Position numbers and translations under genes: made by a program
Shown: positions 9,301 to 17,258 of the stretch, piece after piece
Numbering within the stretch: the stretch's first letter is position 1
Layout: every line of letters starts with the position of its first letter
Notes under the pieces: generated by a model
Seen by the model: only the letters and a program-made list of their open reading frames with translations
What the model was told of the DNA's origin: nothing
Database searches by the model: none
Source: WJMT01 sp964456985
GTDB taxonomy: Bacteria; Acidobacteriota; Aminicenantia; Aminicenantales; Aminicenantaceae
Length of the DNA: 64,000 nt
Direction: 5' to 3'
Assembly (NCBI GenBank): GCA_964456985.1
Contig: CAYWDH010000010.1
Span: 1-64,000 of the forward strand

Positions 9301-9621
9301 GAAGCGTTCTTTTTTTGTGCTTGTTATAATTCAGCACCTGCGAATTATATTGCTAAATCTTCATGGTCAGGTGGGGGAGGGGGTATTGCTTCTCCTAAAA
9401 TTGTTGACAGAATTTTTGTTCCCAAATTCAATAAGTCAAGTAAGTTGCATCAAGAAATTTCATGTTTAGCAAAAAGAGTTAATGATCTTGTATTAGAAAA
9501 TAAAACTGAAGAATTAACTAAAACCGAAAAGCAGCTATCAGAAAAGTTGGCCTCATTATGGAGTCTAAAAAAAGATGAACAAAGAGACATTCATGAATCT
9601 TTGGAGAAAATGGATTGTTAG
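6346..9621 (+). CDS. large nuclease-adenine-N6 methyltransferase (type IIL/ISP-like restriction-modification protein)
   Basis: 1091 residues. The N-terminus carries a PD-(D/E)XK-like pattern around residues 60-80 (GKGRADSIYNYIVIEYKKPG), the usual place for the nuclease of single-chain RM enzymes. A helical linker leads to a gamma-class N6-adenine methyltransferase: motif I LDPACGSGTFL near residue 410 and motif IV NPPW near 616, followed by the Eco57I-type region. The last ~350 residues (TGGANAVYWVEKL..., WSGGGGGIASPKI) look like a target-recognition domain. A TTGGAG site precedes the ATG. It overlaps the SLOG-like gene and is followed after 28 bp by a helicase gene, so cleavage may depend on translocation by a separate motor. 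Methylation and restriction are family expectations; site specificity cannot be read. Confidence 0.8.
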   Translation: MQTLTIEEIVRIQSYIVAEQIKKAANWADSEEDLRVETEKILEEFKKKAKLKELKGHHEVTIGKGRADSIYNYIVIEYKKPGRLSDSNSSSGNKEVINQLKDRMDVLEKEENRKITKLFGIGLDGNWFVFVRFRHNNWEVNKPVPVNKQTTERFLRALLALAAAGKALQPQYLSGDFGADSPLSGKGIETFYKAIINTDNPKAKVLFEEWKILFSEVGGYDIKSLDNKIQILADFYNIKEKPEPSALLFSVQTYYALFMKLLAAEIMNYFNPMFPSILNRFHQASTSEKLVRELKDLEKGGIYRQMKITNFLEGDMFSWYLDAWNTTDKAGKKIEVERVIRDIINKMDEYDPVTLSVEPGESRDLLKELYQELFPKSVRHDLGEYYTPDWLAQWVIEKVGIKGNPDERILDPACGSGTFLVLAIQKIRKFAEENMIPERELIQKIKENVVGFDLNPLAVIAARLNYLIAIRDLIKYGDEIEIPIYLCDSVLTPSEYEELFTPSGTPAKKGEKGSVRKLKTSAETFIIPSEIASSRRFVARYTEQLEYCVQHDFTQEEFVQRLKEEDLPVESKELHVDLFNILTKLNKADKNGIWARIIKNAFAPLFISPVDYIIGNPPWVNWQNLPEEYRQDSKELWFKYGLFPHKGMDAILGKGKKDISMIMTYVSMDKYLKKHGKLGFVITQSVFKTAGAGQGFRGFKIDDKTSIAPIYCDDMVKIEPFEAANRTAVIILQRDIEVNYPIPYTLWKKKKRGKIDSHTELQNVLNSVERINFVGKPVDPKDKTSAWMTGYKQALYAVDKIIRKSDYIAHAGMYTGGANAVYWVEKLKELEGGNVLVRNITEGAKRKVRQVEAVIEEDVLYPLVRGRDVKRWRAYPSAYIIMVQDPIRRQGIDESIMKQKYPQTYAYLKKYEDELRDRAAYKRYFKETDPFYSMFDAGEYTFSLWKVVWPWISTNLKAAVISKDIEGKILVPEHNTSFVSFNNPEEAFFFCACYNSAPANYIAKSSWSGGGGGIASPKIVDRIFVPKFNKSSKLHQEISCLAKRVNDLVLENKTEELTKTEKQLSEKLASLWSLKKDEQRDIHESLEKMDC

Positions 9622-9649
9622 TAAGTATAATACATTGGAGCCATTCTAA

Positions 9650-12355
9650 ATGCATAACATAGATTTTCAAAAATTAGATATGGTTGTATCTAAAAATCCG
9701 CTTCTTACTAATTATGGAAAAGGTCGAATATTAAAGATTAAGAATGGCATGGCTAAGGTAGAGTACATTCCTCATGTTTTTAGCAGTCCACCATACTTTG
9801 CTCACACAAAACTATTAAAGCTGGAAGAAACAAAAAGAATTCCTTCACCAATTGAACTTTTAGAGGATCACCAAATTGAAGAGACGTGGAAATTTGATTT
9901 GCGTCAGATGGCAGCGAGATTTCTTACTGCAAATAAAGGAGGACAGCTCTCAAACACACGTACAGAATTACTGCCTCATCAGATTTTTACTGCTTATGAA
10001 GTGGTGAAAAGTCAAAGAAGAAGATTTTTACTAGCTGATGAAGTGGGTTTAGGTAAAACCATAGAGGCTGGAATTATATGGCAGGCACTTTTTCAAAGGG
10101 GAGTTGCCAGCCGGACTCTTATTATTTCTCCAGCTGGTTTAACGTTGCAGTGGCAGGAAGAAATGCAAGAGAAATTCGGGGCATTTTTTGAGATATTTAA
10201 TCGCGATTTTTATACCATAAATCCCCGTATTTGGGATTTAAAAACGACGGCCATTGCTTCGATTGATACTTTGAAGCGTACAGAACACAAAAATAAATTA
10301 TTAGAAAACCGAAAATGGGATTTAATTATTTTTGACGAAGCTCACAAACTCAGTGCAAGAGAATATGGAACGAAGTTAGATAAGACGGAAAATTTCAAAT
10401 TAGCTGAGGATCTCAAAAACTATACAAATGCTTTAATTTTAATAACAGCAACACCCCATCAGGGAGAAGACAATCATTCTCGGTTTATAAACATGGTAGA
10501 GTTATTAGATAAAAATATTGATTTTAGTGCTTTAGCTTATAAGGATTTGCCATTATTTCACACGGTAGCTGAATCAAATAGCACGCCATATTTTGAATAT
10601 ATACTTCGGACTCCAAAATCAGCAGTTACCGATGCTTCTGGCCATAAGGTTTTTAAAGGAAGGCAAACTCATAAATATGCTTTCAATATGTTTCCCGATG
10701 AAAAGATATTTTATCAGGCTGTAACAGATTATATTACAAGAGGATATTCATACTTAGAAAGGATTGCAGATAAACAGAAACGTTTGGCTCTAGGATTTGT
10801 GCTTTCAACCTTTCAAAAGATTGCTGCAAGTAGCACAATAGCAATTAAGGATTCACTTAGAAGGCGGAAAATGTTTCTTGAAAACAAAAGAGTTATTATT
10901 CAAGAAGAAAGTCTGTTTGAAGATGATAGATTTATAGGAGAATATGAGGAATCACAAGTTGCATTCAAATATGATGAGCAATTCATTAAAAGCGAAATCA
11001 AAAAAATTGATTCCCTTTTAGATATGAACGTAGTTAATGATGTAAAGTCAGTTGAGATAATAAAGTTTATAAAGTCAATATTAAGGAAGATAAAAAACGA
11101 AAAAGATAAAAAGATTGTTATTTTCACTGAATATTTAGCTACCCAGAATAATTTAATTAATATTTTAGAAAAAGAGTTCGGCAATGGATGTGTGACTTAT
11201 ATAAATGGAAGTCTTAATGTTGATAAAAGAAGACTAAATAGATATAAATTCAGGGATGATAACAACATTCACTTTCTTGTATCCACTGAATCAGGTGGTG
11301 AAGGGATAAATCTTCAGTTTTCCCACATTTTGTTTAATTACGATTTACCTTGGAATCCTATGAGAATAGAACAAAGAATTGGACGTATATATAGATATGG
11401 CCAGGATAAAGTTGTGCAAATATATAATTTTAGAACCAAAGAAACAATAGAAGATAAGATCTATAAATATATAGAAGCGAAAATCGAACGATCAGCAAAA
11501 GCATTATCTAAAGTTACTGGGGAGGATGTTGAAGATATTGTCTCTACGATGTATGGAGAGATGGAAAATGAAATTGATTATAATGAAATATACAAAAGAT
11601 CTTTAGTTGAAGGAGACATTAAAGAATCTAAAGATGAGATTGACAGAGGTATTGCAAGAGCCAAGAGAGCTTATGAGTTAGCAAAAGAGAAACTATTCAA
11701 AGAAGCGTCCTCATATAATTTCGATAATTATGAAAAACATTTAAAGACCGAACTGTCTCTTCAGGATTTGGAGTCATTTGTAAAAAGGTATTTAAAAATT
11801 AGGCGAAAACAAGTATTTGAGTCGGATGGAGTATATTCTTTTATTACTCCAAATGAATTAGAGGATGATTCGATTGAAAAAAAATATAAAAAAGTAACTT
11901 TTAGCAGGAAAAAAGCTATTGATCATCCAGAATTGGAATTTTTTGCTATAGGACATCCATTCATTGATAAAGTGATGTCCCTTTGTGGTTCTATAGAGTT
12001 TGGTGGATATGTAACCTCAAGATTATTGCATAATGAAAATTATAAAGGAGTAAAGGGTATTCAATTTAATTATATAGTGCGCAATAGAATACAGCGGCAG
12101 GAAGAGGAAGAATTTCTTTTTGATATGTATACCATATTTATAGATAAAGATTATCGGATAAATGATGAGATCGCATATTTATGTCAGCGTAATTATTCTT
12201 TAAATGAAAACGACAGTCTTGAACATAAGATTGATATTGATGTTCAAAAAGCAGAAAATATCGCAAAAGAATATCTTCAACAAAAAATAAAAAAAATATG
12301 GGATTGGGAAGAGGATGTAGAATTATTAAATATCGCTTTAGTTTATATTGAGTGA
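9650..12355 (+). CDS. SNF2/RapA-type helicase
   Basis: 901 residues with the SF2/SNF2 motif set: I in LLADEVGLGKTIEAGI near residue 130, II in IIFDEAHKLS, III in ILITATPHQG, V/VI in STESGGEGINLQFS and NPMRIEQRIGRIYRYGQ. The wording DEVGLGKTIEAG and TATPHQG is closest to RapA/DrmD/DpdE-like translocases. The C-terminal ~250 residues are charged and helical and may bind the partner methyltransferase. It sits between the methyltransferase and an Mrr-type nuclease, in the same direction and with short gaps, so it is probably the ATP-driven motor of the defence operon. It would translocate on double-stranded DNA rather than unwind it, by analogy with SNF2 proteins. Confidence 0.82.
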   Translation: MHNIDFQKLDMVVSKNPLLTNYGKGRILKIKNGMAKVEYIPHVFSSPPYFAHTKLLKLEETKRIPSPIELLEDHQIEETWKFDLRQMAARFLTANKGGQLSNTRTELLPHQIFTAYEVVKSQRRRFLLADEVGLGKTIEAGIIWQALFQRGVASRTLIISPAGLTLQWQEEMQEKFGAFFEIFNRDFYTINPRIWDLKTTAIASIDTLKRTEHKNKLLENRKWDLIIFDEAHKLSAREYGTKLDKTENFKLAEDLKNYTNALILITATPHQGEDNHSRFINMVELLDKNIDFSALAYKDLPLFHTVAESNSTPYFEYILRTPKSAVTDASGHKVFKGRQTHKYAFNMFPDEKIFYQAVTDYITRGYSYLERIADKQKRLALGFVLSTFQKIAASSTIAIKDSLRRRKMFLENKRVIIQEESLFEDDRFIGEYEESQVAFKYDEQFIKSEIKKIDSLLDMNVVNDVKSVEIIKFIKSILRKIKNEKDKKIVIFTEYLATQNNLINILEKEFGNGCVTYINGSLNVDKRRLNRYKFRDDNNIHFLVSTESGGEGINLQFSHILFNYDLPWNPMRIEQRIGRIYRYGQDKVVQIYNFRTKETIEDKIYKYIEAKIERSAKALSKVTGEDVEDIVSTMYGEMENEIDYNEIYKRSLVEGDIKESKDEIDRGIARAKRAYELAKEKLFKEASSYNFDNYEKHLKTELSLQDLESFVKRYLKIRRKQVFESDGVYSFITPNELEDDSIEKKYKKVTFSRKKAIDHPELEFFAIGHPFIDKVMSLCGSIEFGGYVTSRLLHNENYKGVKGIQFNYIVRNRIQRQEEEEFLFDMYTIFIDKDYRINDEIAYLCQRNYSLNENDSLEHKIDIDVQKAENIAKEYLQQKIKKIWDWEEDVELLNIALVYIE

Positions 12356-12428
12356 TTATTTGTTTGATGATTACTTGTCTAGCCCATATGATATATTTTT
12401 GACTATTCTTTTATGAAAGGTGACCAAA

Positions 12429-13412
12429 ATGAAAAAAAATATGTGGATGGTAAGAGCTGGAGAAGGGGGATATCTTTTCCAGGATTTCAAAGAGAACAAT
12501 TTAGTCGCTATAGGTTGGGGAAAAATTGGCAATTTAAAAGAAATCAAAGGAGTTTCTGAGATAAAAAAGCGACTAAAAGAATCTTATACTGACCGAAAAG
12601 CAGGTTGGATTGTAATGAGTGCTAGTCAGGTAAACAAGTTCAGGTTTGATTTCAAAAAGGAAGACTATGTCATTACGTATGATTCTCAGGAAAGGAAATA
12701 TTGGATCGGGGAAATAACTGGAGATTATGAATACCACGAAAAAATAATAGAAAAATATCCTAATTTAAGAAAAGTAAGGTGGGAAAAAGAGATAGACAGA
12801 GACAAACTTTCTGTCTCTACAAAGAATACATTAGGAGCCATATCAACGATTTTTTATATAGGGGATGATGCAAGGAAGGAAATTTTAGACTTTCTCAAGG
12901 GAAAAGAAATCACTGATGAGTCTGCTGAAGAAACAGAAGATTTATTAAAAGAGGATATGAAACAAAAGGCCCATGAGTTTATTAAGGATAAGGTTGCTAA
13001 ACTCGATTGGTCTGATATGGAACGACTGGTGGCAGGGATTTTAAGGGCTATGGGATATAAAACAAGAATATCACCTCAAGGTCCGGATAGAGGCAGGGAT
13101 ATTGAGGCATCCCCTGATGGGCTAGGACTTGTTGATCCCAGGATAATTGTAGAGGTAAAAGACAAATCCGGACAGATGGGAAGAAGCGAAATAACAAGTT
13201 TTACAGGTGGATTAAGGCCTGGACATAAGGGAATCTATGTGAGTACTGGTGGATTTTCGAGAGATGCAAAATATGAAGCTGAAAGAGCCAATATTCCCAT
13301 TACATTGATTGATCTGGATGGCCTTATTAGTCTGATTGTCCAATATTATGATTCTTTTGATTCTGAAACCAAAACTTTAATTCCTCTAACAAAAATATAT
13401 TGGCCTGAGTAG
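12429..13412 (+). CDS. Mrr-type restriction endonuclease
   Basis: About 327 residues. The N-terminal ~150 residues (MWMVRAGEGGYLFQDF, VAIGWGKIGNL, DYVITYDSQERKYWIGEITGDY) form the EVE-like reader domain commonly fused to Mrr. The C-terminal half is an Mrr_cat PD-(D/E)XK nuclease: LDWSDMERLVAGILRAMGY, then GPDRGRDIEA, then RIIVEVKDK, giving the D...E-x-K catalytic set around residues 224-242. Mrr proteins cut modified DNA. The start ATG 12429 follows GAAAGG; a GTG nine bases earlier is possible but overlaps this site. Last + strand gene of the defence operon; it converges on the glycosylase-like gene 48 bp downstream. Confidence 0.85.
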   Translation: MKKNMWMVRAGEGGYLFQDFKENNLVAIGWGKIGNLKEIKGVSEIKKRLKESYTDRKAGWIVMSASQVNKFRFDFKKEDYVITYDSQERKYWIGEITGDYEYHEKIIEKYPNLRKVRWEKEIDRDKLSVSTKNTLGAISTIFYIGDDARKEILDFLKGKEITDESAEETEDLLKEDMKQKAHEFIKDKVAKLDWSDMERLVAGILRAMGYKTRISPQGPDRGRDIEASPDGLGLVDPRIIVEVKDKSGQMGRSEITSFTGGLRPGHKGIYVSTGGFSRDAKYEAERANIPITLIDLDGLISLIVQYYDSFDSETKTLIPLTKIYWPE

Positions 13413-13460
13413 TTCCCAAATTTTTTAGGGAATATATATTGTTGATTTTTTTAGGAAATT

Positions 13461-14369
13461 TTATGTACTAACCGAGATATGACCTGAATTTATCTTTATG
13501 TCCCCAGTAACACAGAATTTTCCAACTGGGCAATCTCCTTCTCGTGGGCATATTAGGTCTTTTCTTTTTCTGCAGCCATATTTAGATAGATGCCAAAGCG
13601 GTTCGTCTAATTGTAATGTATAAGTAAGGTCTTCATCATTTAATTGATGAATAGCCTCTCTCCAAACTTCATTTATAAGAGAGGAGATTCTGTTATTTCT
13701 ACTGCCATTGTATTCACCTATTAACGCCCCTGTTCTAAAGCTAGATCTGGCAACGTGTACATCAACTGGCAATGGTACTTTGTCCAGATTTTTCAGATTA
13801 ATATTTAAATTGTCTTTAAGCATTCTTATCCATAAAGGATAGATTTTGTTTCCTGTAAAGCTTGGAAAATTTTTCTTAAAAGTATAATCAAATTTTTTAC
13901 TGTAAATTATAGATGCATCAGAGCTCGCCTCTTTTACAATGTTCAGAGGATCATCTTCATAGATTTTATTTAATGATTCTGCTACTTTAAACCAAATATT
14001 AGAATCTTTAGTGGGCCTTTGTGATAATTTATGCTTCTGCATAGCCTTTTTTACATCTTCAATATTATGCTTAACAACTTCTTTTGGGAAAAAGAGCCAT
14101 TTCGTTGGTTCATCATTAAAAGTTATTCTCCCAGATTCCCATAATCTATTAGCATTTCTCATGTAATCTATAGAAACAACCATTGTTATGAACATTAAGT
14201 ATTCATATTTGGATGCTCCGGGTACTTCTGATCCCCATTTAATTGTATCTGGTTTTACATCTTCGGGCATATTGTTATGACCAAAAATTCCTTCTTTAGA
14301 ATTAAATTTAGAATGAAGTATTTTTGCAACCTGCTTGGCCTTATTTATGTCTTTATTTAGATTAAACAT
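13461..14369 (-). CDS. HhH-GPD DNA-glycosylase-like protein with a Cys4 tail
   Basis: 302 residues. LPVDVHVAR at 200-208 matches the strand-helix carrying the catalytic Asp of Nth/MutY/OGG1 glycosylases (V-D-T-H-V), making D203 the predicted catalytic residue. The FTGNKIYPLW segment at 171-180 lies where the helix-hairpin-helix would be but lacks the canonical G-V-G-x-K/Q-T, so substrate binding may differ. The C-terminus has cysteines at 266, 274, 280 and 286 (C-x7-C-x5-C-x5-C), placed like the [4Fe-4S] loop of Nth but with different spacing. Its ATG lies inside the last codons of the upstream DUF6884-like gene, so the two are coupled. In a defence island, excision of modified phage bases is an attractive inference (a DNA glycosylase, Brig1, is known to act this way). 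Confidence 0.55.
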   Translation of the reverse strand: MFNLNKDINKAKQVAKILHSKFNSKEGIFGHNNMPEDVKPDTIKWGSEVPGASKYEYLMFITMVVSIDYMRNANRLWESGRITFNDEPTKWLFFPKEVVKHNIEDVKKAMQKHKLSQRPTKDSNIWFKVAESLNKIYEDDPLNIVKEASSDASIIYSKKFDYTFKKNFPSFTGNKIYPLWIRMLKDNLNINLKNLDKVPLPVDVHVARSSFRTGALIGEYNGSRNNRISSLINEVWREAIHQLNDEDLTYTLQLDEPLWHLSKYGCRKRKDLICPREGDCPVGKFCVTGDIKINSGHISVST

Positions 14370-14844
14370 TTTTATTTATGTCAAGTATTGGGCTTTTGCT
14401 TGAATCATTTAATATATTTTTAGAAATTTCTCCCTTTTGTATTAATCTGATCACTTCTGGGAGTAGCCCTATATCTCCTTGAAAAGAAAAACCTATAGAG
14501 ACAAAGTTGATTTTTGCCTTTTTACAAGATTCTTGAATGCAATATAAATAATTGCGATTGGCACCCCCTTTAAAGAAGACTACCCAATTATATCCTGAAT
14601 TTTTTAATTTATCTGCGATAATAGGAACGAATTGTTTTGCTTTTTCCTTAGTCATGATTTCATTGTAGGGGGCGATAATCTTCTCTGCAGGTAAGAGTTC
14701 ATGTTTTGCACTTAAAATATACATATCACAATCATTTTTTCTATTGTAGACGGCTTTTATTCGTGCTGATTTATATAGTTTATAGGCTTGAGTGGGGGAG
14801 TTGTGTTTTTTGTTTCCGCAAGCAGTTACCAATGCTATTTTCAT
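14362..14844 (-). CDS. DUF6884/YaaA-like protein
   Basis: 160 residues with the family's three landmarks: an N-terminal VTACGNKK (residues 6-13), an ILSAKHELLPAEKII block near 43-57, and PYNEIM just after it. A FKGGANRNYL segment follows. Members of this superfamily are related to the peroxide-stress protein YaaA and to domains found with tRNA-guanine transglycosylase-like enzymes; several are thought to bind nucleic acid or nucleobases. It is the first gene of a coupled pair with the HhH-glycosylase-like gene (8-bp overlap), pointing to a joint action on a base or base analogue. No Shine-Dalgarno sequence is visible, as for other genes in this AT-rich stretch. Confidence 0.6.
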   Translation of the reverse strand: MKIALVTACGNKKHNSPTQAYKLYKSARIKAVYNRKNDCDMYILSAKHELLPAEKIIAPYNEIMTKEKAKQFVPIIADKLKNSGYNWVVFFKGGANRNYLYCIQESCKKAKINFVSIGFSFQGDIGLLPEVIRLIQKGEISKNILNDSSKSPILDINKNV

Positions 14845-14981
14845 TTTATATGTTTTTATTAAGTATTTATTCCGTTTTGTATACTATGAATTAATTATCT
14901 CTTTTGAATGTTGCTGATATAATTTAAGGATTTTATTAATCTTTTTGAGATATTTCCAAGTATAATAAATTTGACTTAATG

Positions 14982-16013
14982 TTACTCTCTTTTTTTGAAA
15001 TGAGGTTCGGATTCAGAAGAACCTATAAAATAAAAATAATGATGCATTACTCGAGCAAGTCTAGAAATAAACATAAGAGCAGAATAGACCCTATTACCCA
15101 ACTCATATTCGTTGGTATCTTTTTTTACTATGTTTTCCCCAAATATCGTAGTTGCTTCTGTTTTATCTATAACAAAACCATGGTCTTTGTATGAATAGAC
15201 AAGGTCTTTTGCAATTGTAGTTGGTTTTTGTTTTAAATTAGATGAATGTGCTTTTAGGAGGCGCTCTGCATATTGAACAGCTGATTCTGCTACACGCTCA
15301 AAATATCCTAGATGAATAGGCTTTAAGGACATATTCAAGTATTTAGCAAACATATCTGAGGCATGAGGATAGTGTTTAACTAGATCAGCAATGTGCTCAA
15401 TAGAAGCCTTAAGCCCTAGTGCTGGAAGATTATCGATTTGGGGATCAATAGGACCAAGTTCACTGAGACTTCCCATGTGTATTTCATCTGCAGCACAGCA
15501 GATTAGTGTTGCACCAGACTTGGCCTGGCGAGGTACGACTACAATAAATTTCCCACATGAATATTCACGACATAACTTACCAATCAGATATGCTGAGTCT
15601 ATAAATCCACCGCTTGAGTAAAGCACAAGTAGGATTGGATTCCTTTCGGAGAAAGAGGTTGCTGCTGAGTAAATGTGGTCTGCATCACTTTTAACCATTC
15701 GTCCTTCATCATGGAGTATGAGGATGTTGTATTTATTTGCTATTGTGCTCTGATTGATCTGGTATTTTATATAGTCTTGAATAAGTTTATCGCGCTTCTT
15801 CGCAGAATCGGAAGGGGCATCGGGACTCAGTGATGTGAAAAGAGTATCCACAAGTAGGTTAATATTATATTTTTTCTTATTTTTATCTTTACTAGTGGTT
15901 GCTGACTGTGGTGATGGTGTAGGTTCAACATTAGGAGTCCTTTTATTTTTGGGTTTTGGTTCAGCTGCTTTTTTTTGTTTGGTGCTTTTTTTCTTAGTTG
16001 CTTTACTAGGCAT
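14982..16013 (-). CDS. SDH/SppA-like serine peptidase (ClpP fold)
   Basis: 343 residues. The first ~50 are a Lys/Pro-rich low-complexity tail (KKKSTKQKKAAEPKPKNK) with no signal peptide or membrane helix, so it is cytoplasmic. The core shows the ClpP/crotonase layout: NILILHDEGRM, NPILLVLYSSGGFIDSAYL (oxyanion Gly-Gly), then QAKSGATLICCAADEIHMG, where the Ser of AKSGAT is the predicted nucleophile, then LSELGPIDPQI. This is the SDH_sah type of serine peptidase. Such soluble SppA-like proteins occur in defence islands, but a role here is inferred. The gene reads in the same direction as the glycosylase pair with a 137-bp gap, so it may have its own promoter. Confidence 0.75.
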   Translation of the reverse strand: MPSKATKKKSTKQKKAAEPKPKNKRTPNVEPTPSPQSATTSKDKNKKKYNINLLVDTLFTSLSPDAPSDSAKKRDKLIQDYIKYQINQSTIANKYNILILHDEGRMVKSDADHIYSAATSFSERNPILLVLYSSGGFIDSAYLIGKLCREYSCGKFIVVVPRQAKSGATLICCAADEIHMGSLSELGPIDPQIDNLPALGLKASIEHIADLVKHYPHASDMFAKYLNMSLKPIHLGYFERVAESAVQYAERLLKAHSSNLKQKPTTIAKDLVYSYKDHGFVIDKTEATTIFGENIVKKDTNEYELGNRVYSALMFISRLARVMHHYFYFIGSSESEPHFKKRE

Positions 16014-16340
16014 ATATTATCCTCTTAATTTTAGAAAAATCATGCAGATTTTTATGGAATACCGTATTGTTTTTTCTTGTTATATAATTCTGAATATAAA
16101 CATGAAATAATGTAATTAATATAATAAATTTTTTTATCATTATCCTTTTGCGTTTAATGCTTTTAACTGTAATATTGTCTTCAACATAAATATTAACAAA
16201 ATAAACAACACTATTCAAGAAAAAAGTATATTAGATGAAGAATATCATTTGTATATATGTATTTTTTTATTAACAGGAAGCAAGTTTAAATAAGATTTCT
16301 CAATTGATGCTTTAAAAAACATATTAAATAAAATTATATA
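16014..16340. other. AT-rich intergenic region
   Basis: About 330 bases between the end of the membrane-protein gene and the start of the peptidase gene. It is extremely AT-rich and must hold the peptidase promoter on the minus strand, but no -35/-10 pair stands out from the background. No RNA gene, hairpin terminator or repeat was recognised. Confidence 0.5.
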
Positions 16341-17258
16341 TTAACAATCTCTAAATTTGATTATTTTTATTATATCTCTACCGGTTTCGTCTTCAATATT
16401 TATATATATTTTTTTTACGGAATTTTCGCTATCTTTTGATATTGTAAAAAAACATGTATACAGTCCATCCTCAGTTAAAGGAATAACTGAATGTAATTTT
16501 CTTTTATTGTCTAATAAATTTATGAATGGCATCTCTCTATTTTCTTCTTTATAGATTTCATTCTCTCCTTTGTAAATTTTAAGACTTTCATTATTAACAT
16601 TCCATTTTTTATTGAATATTTCAATTTTTATAGCTTTTGTTTTTTCTTCTTTTATTAAAAGTCTTATATAGAGAAAAAAATTGTTGTTTTCTTTTTTACA
16701 AGTTATCCAAACATTACTAAAGATATGTGGAAGAAAGTTATATACAATGAATATTGAAACAATACCTATACCTAAAACTACAGCAAGAAATAACAAATTT
16801 ACAGCTCGTTCTCCCATTATTAATTTTGGAATATTAGAGAATATTAATATAGAAGCCATTACACTAGTAAGGACAACAATTCCAAATGATGCGAGTAATG
16901 ATCGAGGATTAGGTCTTGAAAGTGGAAGGTATTCTCTAATCCTCCTAAAAAATTCAAAAATAGATATTATCAAAAGTATAAATCCAAATATTCTAAGAAA
17001 ATTAATAGATAGATCTTTTAGAAAATAAACAAAGTTGTTTAAGCAATTTAAGTTTAAAATTAATTCATTCATACTGAAAGTAACTACCCACATAATAGTT
17101 ATAAACATTAATATAATTAGGAAATAAGAAAATATTTTTTCTATAAATGAAAGAGCAAATTTAATACCTAAATCTCTACCTTCATAAGCGCAAATAGAAA
17201 TATATATAATTGCTATTACTCCAAAAATAACTAAAGAAATAGTAGTGATAGAAATCAT
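16341..17258 (-). CDS. membrane protein of unknown function with C-terminal soluble domain
   Basis: 305 residues. Five or six hydrophobic helices fill the first ~190 residues (ISLVIFGVIAIIYISI; FLIILMFITIMWVV; FGFILLIISIFEF; GIVVLTSVMASILIF; LLFLAVVLGIGIVSIF). The last ~115 residues are polar and beta-like (FNKKWNVNNESLKIYKG ... LHSVIPLTEDGLYTCFF), probably outside or at the membrane face. No family is recognised. Its start overlaps the stop of the B12-radical SAM gene (ATGA type), making it the last gene of the six-gene importer/radical SAM operon; it may anchor or transport the product. Confidence 0.6.
   Translation of the reverse strand: MISITTISLVIFGVIAIIYISICAYEGRDLGIKFALSFIEKIFSYFLIILMFITIMWVVTFSMNELILNLNCLNNFVYFLKDLSINFLRIFGFILLIISIFEFFRRIREYLPLSRPNPRSLLASFGIVVLTSVMASILIFSNIPKLIMGERAVNLLFLAVVLGIGIVSIFIVYNFLPHIFSNVWITCKKENNNFFLYIRLLIKEEKTKAIKIEIFNKKWNVNNESLKIYKGENEIYKEENREMPFINLLDNKRKLHSVIPLTEDGLYTCFFTISKDSENSVKKIYINIEDETGRDIIKIIKFRDC

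Noticed and set aside
6346..12355. DISARM class 1 (methyltransferase plus SNF2 helicase)
   Set aside because: No DrmA, DrmB or DrmC candidates are found on either side; the partners are a SLOG-like protein and an Mrr nuclease.
13461..14844. 7-deazaguanine DNA modification (Dpd) cluster
   Set aside because: A DUF6884-like protein and a SNF2 helicase are present, but no TGT-like DpdA or other Dpd proteins are visible.
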